DNA from: Megamerina dolium
Taxonomy: Eukaryota > Arthropoda > Insecta > Diptera > Megamerinidae
Length of the DNA stretch: 64,000 nt
Assembly (NCBI GenBank): GCA_963854835.1
Contig: OY978530.1
Location: forward strand, 11,744,109 to 11,808,108
Direction of reading: 5' to 3'
This document shows positions 46,701 through 56,435 of this stretch, piece by piece (position 1 is the first letter of the stretch; each line of letters starts with the position of its first letter). Under the pieces are notes generated by a model. The model searched no databases. It was not told the origin of the DNA and saw only the letters and a list, made by a program, of their open reading frames with translations. The position numbers were made by a program, and so were the translations under genes.

Positions 46701-47113
46701 TTCGTTTGCGGGGGTCATCAACAAAAGCGGTAGTCCTTATCCGAGGCATATTTGTTTTTTTCATTGGGGGGGTTTTTTATGTGGCGGGTCCCAAACCCAA
46801 CGCACAACCTCTAACCGAGGAGATTTTCGCCACTCACTTCAGCCGCCTCCCAGCGGGTGCCAGGAAGACGTTGCCTGGTGGTCGCCACATGGAGGGCCCC
46901 CATTAATAATAATGGAAGCGCCATCACAGAGTAAGCACAGCAAGCTATATGACTACCCCTCATTAACAAATAAAGGTATCATCACATAGCGCTCAGATCA
47001 AACTACATGACAGCCAGTGAGTTGACTTGCGATGAGTTCAATAAGGATTGCGCTAGCCCCACCCGGTTGAGGCAGTTAGACACGTTACCTTGCGAAAACA
47101 CCACCAGACCACC
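43798..47113 (-). mobile_element. RTE-type non-LTR retrotransposon, copy 3, with 14-bp target duplication
   Basis: Minus-strand copy of the same family as 5115-8489. TGTATGCCTATTGC occurs at 43784-43797 and 47114-47127, defining both ends. The tail on the minus strand is (AAGG)n, not (AAGT)n. It is nearly full length (3.32 kb) but carries small deletions. Confidence 0.92.
43840..46764 (-). pseudogene. RTE endonuclease-reverse transcriptase, copy 3, multiple lesions
   Basis: Same domains as the other copies. The N-terminal 133 codons (46764-46363) contain ICTWNVRSL. A shift near 46390 is followed by 46352-45504 with GDFNARVG. A ~30-bp deletion lies at 45510, and a fold-back replacement at 45260-45295 removes about 40 bp. 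The reverse transcriptase follows in two frames (45268-44816 and 44814-43840), with YADDIDI in the second. This is the most damaged of the three copies. Confidence 0.9.
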
Positions 47114-47171
47114 TGTATGCCTATTGCACCCATATTAAATATAAATACATATATAAATATATATATATATA

Positions 47172-48884
47172 CAGTATGTCAAGAATGTAAACATTGAAAA
47201 AAATTCAAATTTTCAACTTTCTTAGCCAAAAATATTAACTTTTATTTCCATATACAAACTTTTTTTTATTAGTTACAGATATTTACAGTATTTATAAAAG
47301 ATTCATGAAAAAAAATTGCAAGTTCTACGCAAAAGAAAAGAAAAATACAACAAAAAGAAATTTTACTCAATTTTATAAGTGTCAAGAAACTCTACAAAGT
47401 CTTTTTTTATAATCTTCATTAGTTAAAATTTGATCAAGTAAAATATTTAGTATTTTGTATGGCCACCTTTAGCATCTATCATGGATTGTAGCCGTTTATT
47501 CATTAAATAAACCAACTTTTTTAGGCCATAATTGCTCGGTATATTTTGCCACTCTTCCAATATAGCAGTTTTAAGTGCTGTACGGTTTTTAGTTTGCCTT
47601 TTAGCCACTTTTTTCTTTAAGTAGACCCACAGATTTACAATAGGGTTAAGGTCTGGACTTTGGGCTGGTGCATCCATAACTTTACCGCAGTAATAAAGAA
47701 GCCACAGTCGCACCCTACTCGCCTTATGCTTTGTGTCATTATCTTGATAAAATTTGAAATGCGGTTTGCCCTCTCTGATGAACCCACATTTTTTCGCACT
47801 ACTGATTAAATGACTTCAAAATGCCTAAATAATGTTGTGCGTCCATGGTTGACTCTATAAAAGTCAATTCTCCTACTCCTCTGCTTGAGATACATCCCCA
47901 AATCATAATGAACATTTTTCCAAATTTAACAGTAGGAATTATGTGTCGATTTTCTAAAGCTGTTAATGCCTTGCGCCACACTCTGGTCGGTCCATCGTTG
48001 TAATACAACATCATTTTTGTCTCGTTACAGAATATTTCGTCGTCCCAATATTCATCAGGTTGTGAAATGAGCCTTGAGGCGAAGGAGAAAAGTCTTTCAA
48101 TAATTTGTGCTGATAGCAGCGGCTTCTTACGAGCAACTCTTAATGAGTATTTGTTTCTCAGTACCGCCTGTCGTACAGTTTCATGAGAAACCACTATACC
48201 ACACTCTTCCTTGAGTTTCTCCGCAAGCGTTCTAGTCGAAATTTGTGGATTTTTGTGCAGTTCCCTCATCATTAAGCGCTCTGCCCGATCAGTAATTTTA
48301 AGCTTAGGGCCACCTCCACACTTTGACTCCACTCTACCCTCATTTTCAGCTCGATTTTAAACATTATAAATTGTTTTACGTGTTACAGAGAACATTTCTA
48401 ATAACTTCTCCACATTTTCTCCCAATTGGAGATTATAGTATATAAGCTGAACCACTTCAGCCGATAACCTTTTGCCTGGCATTTTAAAAACACAATATTT
48501 AAACAGATGATGTGGACAAAGCAAGAATTAATCACAAACTACCAAACAAAATCATAGGAACGGGTCACTGCAACACGTTTACGCAAATAGGTAACTGTAA
48601 ATGTACCGTTAATCGTTGAAGTGTTGCATAAAAGAATTAAAAAAATAGTTGTGAAAAGAGTTTCTTGACACTTGTAAAATTAAGTAAAATTTCTTTTTGT
48701 TGTTTTTTTATTTTCTTTTGCGTAGAACTTGCAATTTTTTTTTCATGAATCTTTTATAAATACTGTAAATATCTATAACTAATAAAAAAAAATGTGTATA
48801 TGGAAATAAAAGTTAATGTTTTTGGCGAAGAAAGTTGAAAATTTGAATTTTTTTTCAATGTGTAAACTCATTCTTGACATACTG
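47172..48884 (-). mobile_element. Tc1-like DNA transposon with IR/DR termini, complete
   Basis: 1,713 bp flanked by TA (47170-47171 and 48885-48886). Termini are inverted repeats of more than 200 bp, starting CAGTATGTCAAGAATG at the left, with the complement ending CTTGACATACTG at the right. Each terminal repeat carries a second, inner TGTCAAGAAACTC-type site (about 47381-47394 and 48659-48671). Two transposase-binding sites per end is the IR/DR organisation known from several Tc1-family elements. Confidence 0.92.
47447..48482 (-). pseudogene. Tc1-like transposase, catalytically dead
   Basis: Start ATG at 48482 (MPGKRLSAEVVQL), paired-type helix-turn-helix region, TAA near 48358, then ITDRAERLMMRELHKNPQIS and the catalytic domain. 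The first catalytic position reads IFCNETKMM with Asn where Asp is expected. The second is present (FYQDND near 47735, in another frame). The third reads PDLNPIVNLW, with Val where Glu is expected. One premature stop and two frameshifts also occur. The ends are intact, so the element could only be moved in trans. Confidence 0.88.
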
Positions 48885-48886
48885 TA

Positions 48887-50066
48887 TATAAATATAAATA
48901 TAAATTTTAGTGTAGTATTACACTAAAATAATAATATAAATACAAACAAACAAGTATATAGTACATATATACAAGACAGAGGCAAGACAAGGTATATATA
49001 CATCACAGTTATTGCCACCTCCTTTCCGAATCTGGCCGAAGAAATGTAAAAGTAAAAGATGATTTTTAATTTAATAAAAAATAATATTATAATCATGCAT
49101 ATGCCGTTCTGAGATATTCATATGACCCAAATATTTTAATAATTGTACTTATTCTGTACATGTACAAATATATAAACATACCTTTCTGGCTGCCGCTCCA
49201 CGCTTCGTAGCATAAACATGCCCTGATGTCCATCGCATCCTAAGGCACACTTTCTAATTGTCGGAATTTCTCCTTTTATCTAAAATAAAAGAAAAACAGC
49301 ATTTTAAATAAATTGCTATGTTATATAAATAAAACAAAAATTTGCATCTTACCGCTCTGTAAATATCAAATGAAAATTATGGTGCAAAACAACATAGGTG
49401 GTGTTATTACCTCATCTGGTTGGTCTTATGTTGGTGGTTTGAGAAGACGATTTCAGCTTTTGATTGCTCCAACGATATATTTGTTGTTGTTGTTAGAAAT
49501 ACAAAATAAGAAATGATCTGCAAAATGAACACCTACTCGGCAGTCAGTTCTGGTTGTTGTTCGCTATAGCAATCACGCCTTTGTTACTAGCAAAACCTCG
49601 TTACCACCCAACAATCTAAATGGCTACAATCTTCAGCGACCAAAAAAATTGGATTGGAGTTCTATTGTAATCAGCAACGGCTTTTTCCTTCTAGCAATAA
49701 AAAGATGGTCTTCAACCACAGCATTATTAATATTTATGTTTTTATTTTATATTTATTGCTTTTTTCGTTTGCTTCCTATTTTTATTTTTACTCGTTTTTG
49801 TATTTTTTTACACATCAGTGCAGAATCCATTTCAGTGGAAAATTCAAAGTGATGTGGTTTTAATTATTGTCGGTTGTCGTTTAATTAGCACCACCTGAAA
49901 CGGGTGCTTCTTGTGTGCAATACAGAGGTGAACATTTTTGGCGTGAATAAATCATGGTACGTCTTTTGTTAAAGACGCCGTACATATATACTGAGCAATC
50001 GTATTGGCATGTGTGAGTATTCATTCTAACCCTACAAGACACAGCTGACCGAATCAACCACCCATT
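48887..50066. other. Non-repetitive DNA with one candidate exon
   Basis: Apart from the candidate exon at 49182-49279 there is no transposon homology I can recognise. Short open frames at 49313-49863 are low in complexity. Confidence 0.45.
49182..49279 (-). CDS. Candidate internal exon of an unidentified host gene
   Basis: On the minus strand a 98-bp segment is bounded by an acceptor (TTTTATTTTAG) and a donor (AAG|GTATGT) and is fully open: IKGEIPTIRKCALGCDGHQG, then MFMLRSVERQPER. Amino-acid complexity is high and codon choice is more GC-rich than the flanks. The length is not a multiple of three, so it would join out-of-phase neighbours. I do not recognise the protein, and no adjacent exons were found, which is compatible with long introns filled by transposons. 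Confidence 0.55.
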
Positions 50067-52030
50067 TTTTTTTTTTAACAAGCTTTTTTATTGGATCTTT
50101 CTAAAATTACTTAGAAACTAACAATAATTAATCAAATCTTACAAACTAAATAAAATTATGTGATATTCCCAACGTTCCATCACAATTTGTTGAGTCACGA
50201 GGTATAGCAATTTCACAGCATATTCAGTGTGTCTTTTCTTTTTAATCGCCGATGCCCCGTGCTCAGCAACAATTTCCTAGCAAGGGGATTCGGATGACTG
50301 TGTAATTTTTGGATGTAGCTTCTGCAAGACATTGCAACTTCCTCAGAAATTGCGGGTACATTTAAATCTCGATGGATGTTAACGTTCCTCATATACCAAG
50401 GCGCGTTTACAATAATTCGCAGACACTTGGATTGTATTCGCTGCAATTTTTCAATATTTGAGGGAGATGCGGTGCCCCAAAACTGAATATCATAAGTCCA
50501 GATTGGCTTCAGGATTGCTTTATATAATAGCACTTTGTATTCGAGATTCAACTTTGATCTTTTGTGTATCAGCCACAATAACTGATTAATTTTAAGCTTG
50601 ATCTGAGTTTTCTTTGCCTCTATGTGATTTTTCCAGGTCAGCCTTCTGTCGAGGTGAATACCCAAGTACTTTGTTGAAGAACATTGTGGAACTGATTGGC
50701 CATTAATTTTAAGTGGGGGACATGTATCTGGCCTTAGCGTGAAGGTTACATGCACGCTCTTTGATTCATTAACTTTTATACGCCATTTTGCTAGCCAGAT
50801 TTCGAGAGAAGCGATATGAGTCTGCAGGAGTTTAGTAGCTTCTGTGGGGTTAGAGCGAGAGCACAATATTGCCGTATCATCTGCAAAGGTCGATATAAAT
50901 GTATAGATATTGCTGGGCATATCTGTAGTGTATAAGAGATACAGTAAGGGGCCCAAAACGCTCTCCTGAGGAACGCCAGCGTGAATATCCAATGGATTTG
51001 TTGTGTAATCCTTGTGATGTAAGAGAAATTGTCTTTTCGTGAGGTAGCTACTAAGCAATGAGGAGACATTTGCAGGCAGTAATAGTTTGAGTTTGTAAAT
51101 AAGGCCATCGTGCCATACTTTATCGAAAGCTTGAGTGATATCAAGAAAGACAGCTGAGCAATACTTTTTTTCTTCAAAAGTGTTCCTTATCAGAGTTACA
51201 ATGCGGTGGACTTGTTCTATTGTGCCGTGCTGTTTTCTAAATCCAAACTGATGTTGAGGAATCAGTTGGTTGAGATTAATAAATGGAGTTATATTCATGA
51301 CAAGTAGCTTTTCGAATACTTTAGAAAGTAGAGGCAGGAGGCTGATAGGTCTGTACGATGCAACTTTTGTAGGGTCTTTTCCTGGTTTTGCTATCATAAT
51401 AATTTTTGAAGTTTTCCAGCATTTGGGATAGTGTTTAATACGAAGGATAGCATTGAAAATGTGCATCAGATGAATTACTGAAGCCGGAGGTAGCTCTTTT
51501 ATCATTTTACCGGTAATTTTATCTGGACCAGGTGATTTTTTTGGGTTTAAATCTTTATAAATTGCTTTGAATATGTCCTTTTTTTTAATTTTGAGCGTTA
51601 TTGAGCAAGGTTGAGAAGTTAATTTTGGTAATGAGGACTGTGAAGAGGGTGGATTGGGTGTAAACACACTTTTTAGGTGGTTTGCAAAAGCCAAACCCTT
51701 CTCACAGTTGCTTCCAGCCCAATTACCGTCACTCAAACGGATGGGGGAATCAGTGAGAATTGGCCGATTTGAGTTTTTTGCTGATTTCCACAAAGAGTAG
51801 TCTGACGCTTCACCAGGTGTTAATTTCGCTATGTGCTCTTCTAACTCTTTGTTGTTTTTATTTTTTAAGGCTTGCTTTAACTTTCGAGTGCAGTGCTGTA
51901 GCTGTGTTTACAGATTCGGTGATCTGAATTCTTGCCATTGTCTTCGGAGTCTTCTTTTCTGTCTTGCTAGCAATTCAATATCGGCTGGTGTGTATGGGCA
52001 CACATTGAAGAATAAATTTTGTTCAACAAA
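50067..52030 (-). mobile_element. Jockey-like retrotransposon J1, copy 2, 5' truncated
   Basis: A poly(T) run at 50067-50080 (poly(A) on the minus strand) marks the 3' end. The 5' end is lost within ORF2, upstream of PYTPADIELLARQKR (about 51960-52000). It retains sequence that copy 1 has deleted. Target duplication not found. Confidence 0.85.
50213..51793 (-). pseudogene. J1 reverse transcriptase, open frame of 526 codons
   Basis: The frame begins at MWKSAKNSN and contains SPGPDKITGKM, ASYRPISLLPLL, HQFGFRKQHGT, the palm motif FLDITQAFDKVWHDGL, GVPQESVLGPLL (glutamine-glutamate where GS is usual in copy 1) and FADDTAIL, then the STKYLGIHLDRRLTW thumb. It ends at 50213 instead of the later stop seen in copy 1, owing to a shift near 50270. 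It lacks the endonuclease, so it is not autonomous. Both catalytic aspartate motifs are intact. Confidence 0.85.
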
Positions 52031-52429
52031 TAAATACAAATCTGTTTCTTAAAATTTCAGTTTTTCTTAGTACTAGTGCGATAGAGAAAATTTAGAAGGA
52101 GATGAAGATATACATTCAATTTTTAACATATGATTATAGTGCTGCAAAAGATGTTCATTGAAATTGTACGTCAAAGTAATCGAAAATATGGTCGGTACCC
52201 GAAAAGAAATTGTTCATATTACTATTTATATAGTAATTATATATTAGCCGCATTCTTTTGTAAGCGAGTTGCAAAAGAACACCAAGTCGATTATAATTTC
52301 CCTTTAGTTACACTAATGACAGTTGTCAAAATATATGATTCGTTTGTCAAATTAGTAAATGTAAAGCAAAATAAAAAATTAGCAATTCAGCGGAATCTGT
52401 GTCTATGTTATTAGGTGAACAGTGCGAAT

Positions 52430-53577
52430 CCTGTCGCAATGAAGAGAGGGAAGAAGCGAATCAAATATTGGAAACAATATTTGCAAGTCCCAGCTCTTCT
52501 CCTGAAAAGTCAGAAAGCGAAAATGAGCAACATTTGAAGTGTTCCAATTTTGAAAGCACTCGACGCAATGAGTGAGAAAGATTTCAAAATGAATATGAGG
52601 CTGAAACGTGACACAGTGGAATATTTAATAAATATAAGAATATTTAATAATAATTTGTCCTATTTTCAGCAAAGTACTCGTTGTCCACCTTCGTTCCTGA
52701 CCAGTCTGGTGGTGGAAGGTCAGGAACAAAGAAACGCTGTTTATATGTATATTTGGTATGTAAGCAACACAGTGACATTTCGACAGCTGGCGAATTTGTT
52801 TGGGGTAACCTCATCTGGTTACCCCAACCGGTAACGAGTTTCCAGGTTTTTAATACATATGAGCAATGAGTACATCAAGTGTCCAGAAGGCATTTATTTA
52901 CAAGAAAACATCGAAAAATTTTATATCAAAAAAAGTATTCCTATCGATTGTACGCACATTGTTATTAAAGGTCCAAAAGATCAGAAAGAGATGTACATTG
53001 ATCGAAAAAAGACATACAGTATAGTGCTTCAAGTTGTGATGGATGCCAATAAAAAGTTCATTGACATAACTTGTGGTGAACCAGGGTCGCTTCATGATTA
53101 CAGAGTTCTAAGAAGATCAAGACTCTACCAGGATGCATAAAGCCATTACGAAGTAATGTTTTCAAATTCACATCTTATTATCGGAGATTCGGCTTATCCA
53201 TCGACGAAATGGCTGGTGTCACCTTTTAAAGATTACGTAAACATATCTGAAAGCCAACGGAAATTTAACGAAATACATTCCTCATCACGAATGGTAGTTG
53301 AAAATGCGTTTGAACTCTTAAAATGACGTTTTCGAAGGCTGCTGAAATTTACAGAACAAACGGACTTGAAGATAATAACTAACATCGTGGTCAGTATATG
53401 TGTTTTACATAACATTTGTATTTCTTTTGACCATTTGTACGATGTCAATGAAGAAACACACGAATGATTCAAGCCCGTTTGTTCTTGAAGATGAAATCGA
53501 AGAGTCAAATCTGGATGCAAACCTCGACAGAAGACAGAGCCTATTTAATTATTTAAGACGGCAAAATGTTATTTAAA
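52430..53577 (+). pseudogene. Harbinger transposase (DDE, HARBI1-like), several stops
   Basis: An N-terminal segment with RLKRDTVEYLINIRIFNNN and CPPSFLTSLVVEGQEQRNAV leads to the helix-turn-helix TFRQLANLFGVTSS, then a stop. The DDE core has IPIDCTHIVIKGPKDQKE (first Asp), VMDANKKFIDITCGEPGSLH, then DYRVLRRSRL, LIIGDSAYPSTKWL (second Asp) and SSRMVVENAFELLK (Glu). Stops occur after PNR (52832), after DA (53140), and after ELLK (53323). All three catalytic residues are readable, so decay is moderate. Confidence 0.88.
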
Positions 53578-54204
53578 GTATTTTTAGCAATATATATTTA
53601 GAGCTAATTTTCTATTTTCAAATAAATAATTATCAAAATTATGTTTGGTAAAAAATTAATCTGCATATTTCATTATTATTTTCTTAATATCTAGTAAAAA
53701 ATGTAATTCAAATAAAAAAAAATCATCACAAGTTCATATCACAGTTTTTTAATATAACTTAAAAAAATACGCAAAAAGAATTCTCAAAGAATATAAATAA
53801 AATAAATTAAAAAATGTACTCAAAATAAAAAGGAATCCCTAAATACTTTTTTTTAAATGTAACTTAATAAATAGAGAAAATTAACAATATATATACAAGA
53901 ATAAATTAAACATAAAAACTAAAGAAATTCAAAAAATAATTTAAAAAATAAAAATAACTACTAATTTTCATTCTACTTTTGAATTAGCTTTTCTAATAAT
54001 TCAATCTTTTTCCTCTCTGCCTCTGCATCCCTCTCCCACTTCTCCCTCAACAGTTCTTTAAATTTTTGAACAGCTTCATCTCTCCTTTTTTTCCTTTCTT
54101 CTGCCTCCAGCTGCTTCAATTTAAATTTTTCATCGTAATACACCTCATGTGCTGAACGCTTTCTGCGCACAGCTGGTGCTGAAGAAGCTGGAGCTACCGT
54201 TCGG

Positions 54205-54420
54205 ATGTTGCAGCTGTCGGTGGTGGCAGAGGCGATGGTGATGGCGGTGGCGACGGTGATGGTAGAGGCGACGGTGTTGATAGAGGGGATGGTGATGGCA
54301 GTGGCGACGGTGTTGATAGAGATGATGGTGATAGCAGTGGCGACGGTGATGGTAGAGACGATGGTGATGGCAGTGGCGATGGTGATCGCAGTGGCCATGG
54401 TGATTGCATTGGCGACGCTG
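54205..54420. repeat. Coding minisatellite, GATGGTGATGGC-type 6/12/24-bp units
   Basis: The plus strand is a run of GGCGACGGTGATGGTAGAGG-like units built from 6-bp GGYGAY modules. Read on the minus strand it encodes the Ser-Pro linker of the Harbinger SANT protein. Confidence 0.9.
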
Positions 54421-54727
54421 AACTGACCGACATCATTTTAGTCGGCCTGGAGCCCACATGGATCGTGTGGCTGTTCGAAATTATTGGATTTCTCCCAAAA
54501 ATTGTATCCATTAGCACCATATATGGAGCAAAACATGGGCTGGCACCAATACTGCGGTTATTGTCACGCGCCGCCTTATACGCATGGAGCAAAGCGCGCA
54601 TCTTCGCCTCCAAGCACAATGTGTTCTCTCTGAATCCTGAAAAAAGATTTTATTATTGTCATTTCAAATTTTATTATTTTTATTTAACGTACCGAAATAC
54701 CAATGGACATCATGTCTTCTAAGACAT

Positions 54728-54749
54728 GAGGCTGGCATATGCCAGCCTC
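54728..54749. repeat. Perfect 22-bp palindrome
   Basis: GAGGCTGGCAT joined directly to its reverse complement with no loop, followed by a run of ten T. It lies in the SANT gene region and interrupts the domain's reading frame. Confidence 0.9.
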
Positions 54750-55231
54750 TTTTTTTTTTGGTACCTCCTTCCGCACGAGGTAGCATCTTAAAAATCCTGT
54801 TGTCTCTTCGCGGGACCATCTTTTTCGCTTGAATTCTGAATTAAAAATGATTGTTTAGTTAATATTAAAAAAAAAACTAAGCAAAACAATTTTACTTACA
54901 TATGCTCCATTATATTTCGTCTTATGTTGATAACAATTTGACGTTTATATGAAATTTCCCAAACGTATTTCAGTAGCACATTCACAATAATACTGTTTTT
55001 TACTTTCTAACACTATAACTTAGGTCGATTAAAATATAAGCAACTTAAATTGAACTCGGTTAAAATAGGCCATGTCGCTTATTTTTGTTGTTGCTTTGCA
55101 TGCAGTTCGGAAAATAAGTCAGTGTTCTTTCGCAACTCGCGTGCAAAAGAATACGGCTATTATATAAATCCTATATAGACATCATTTAATTAGTTGACAT
55201 TTTATAAAAACAACCACAAAAATGTACATAT

Positions 55232-55679
55232 TGTAATGAGTATGGATGGTTTATTACTCATCACTATTGTTCCTGAGACGAATGTTGGCAGCATCAAAAC
55301 AAATGTCAACAAAACGAAATAAGCGATAACCAGAACAAGCCAAATAGAAAGAAAGAGAAGAATCTCGATGAAGGAAGATTCTGCGGTGTTGCCAACAGAC
55401 TATAAATAGAGCCAGTGTTAACAAGTGCAAATCAACCTAATCCCGAACGTGATTGCGCAAATATCGATGCAGTTTCAGAGGCAAAAGTTGCAAGTACATT
55501 AAAGTGTTATTATAAATAGTTAATTGTAAACAGAGTTGATTGTAAACAGAGTTTAGTAAATAAATTGGTGCTGTATATAGTTGTATAAAATAAGTGTTAA
55601 AATTATTATTAACAGAATCCAGTGATCGAACAAGATAATTCAAATACAATTCAACGCTTACAGAATTAAAAACGTAAGA
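55232..55679 (+). repeat. Solo LTR of Gypsy family A
   Basis: About 448 bp, beginning TGTAATGAG and ending CGTAAGA, clearly homologous to 17390-17825 but much more diverged than the LTRs of A1 and A2. It is flanked by ATAT on both sides (55228-55231 and 55680-55683). No internal element sequence adjoins it, so it is the product of LTR-LTR recombination. Confidence 0.9.
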
Positions 55680-55828
55680 ATATGTATGTATGTGCTAAAA
55701 CATCTATACCAAATTTTTTTGAAATACTATGTGCAGGTTTCGATTACTTGTTAAATTTGTACATCTCTATTAAAACATGAATAAAAAAATATTTTGTGAA
55801 TTTTTCTGAAAAACACGTAAGTGGGATG

Positions 55829-56397
<569 letters not shown>

Positions 56398-56435
56398 CTG
56401 CCCTCCTCTTAACCTTGTTCGTCCCGAACAAGTTT

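Larger units (their letters stand above)
53973..54870 (-). pseudogene. Harbinger SANT/Myb-like protein with Ser-Pro repeat linker, frameshifted
   Basis: On the minus strand KRKRWSREETTGFLRCYL (near 54835) opens a SANT/Myb-like domain. MCLEAKMRALLHAYKAARDN and FGRNPIISNSHTI follow, then a long (Ser-Pro-Leu/Ser)n linker translated from the minisatellite at 54205-54420. The last part is a charged coiled coil (KLKQLEAEERKKRRDEAVQK, 53973-54200) in a different frame. A partner SANT protein that brings the transposase to the nucleus and DNA is a general feature of this superfamily. The minisatellite has probably caused the frameshift. Confidence 0.75.
52246..55158 (+). mobile_element. PIF/Harbinger DNA transposon, complete with terminal inverted repeats
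   Basis: 2,913 bp. The left end AGCCGCATTCTTTTGTAAGC and the complement of the right end, AGCCGTATTCTTTTGCACGC, form imperfect inverted repeats of at least 40 bp (52246-52287 and 55117-55158). Flanking ATT at 52243-52245 and 55159-55161 is a 3-bp duplication of the expected size. Two convergent genes, a transposase and a SANT/Myb-like protein, are the standard Harbinger complement. Confidence 0.88.

Noticed and set aside
54205..54426. Plus-strand frame of Met-Val-Ala repeats
   Set aside because: It is the other strand of the minisatellite that encodes the Ser-Pro linker of the Harbinger SANT protein.
54728..54760. Rho-independent terminator (hairpin followed by T run)
   Set aside because: The shape is right, but the DNA is clearly eukaryotic, so bacterial termination is not relevant.
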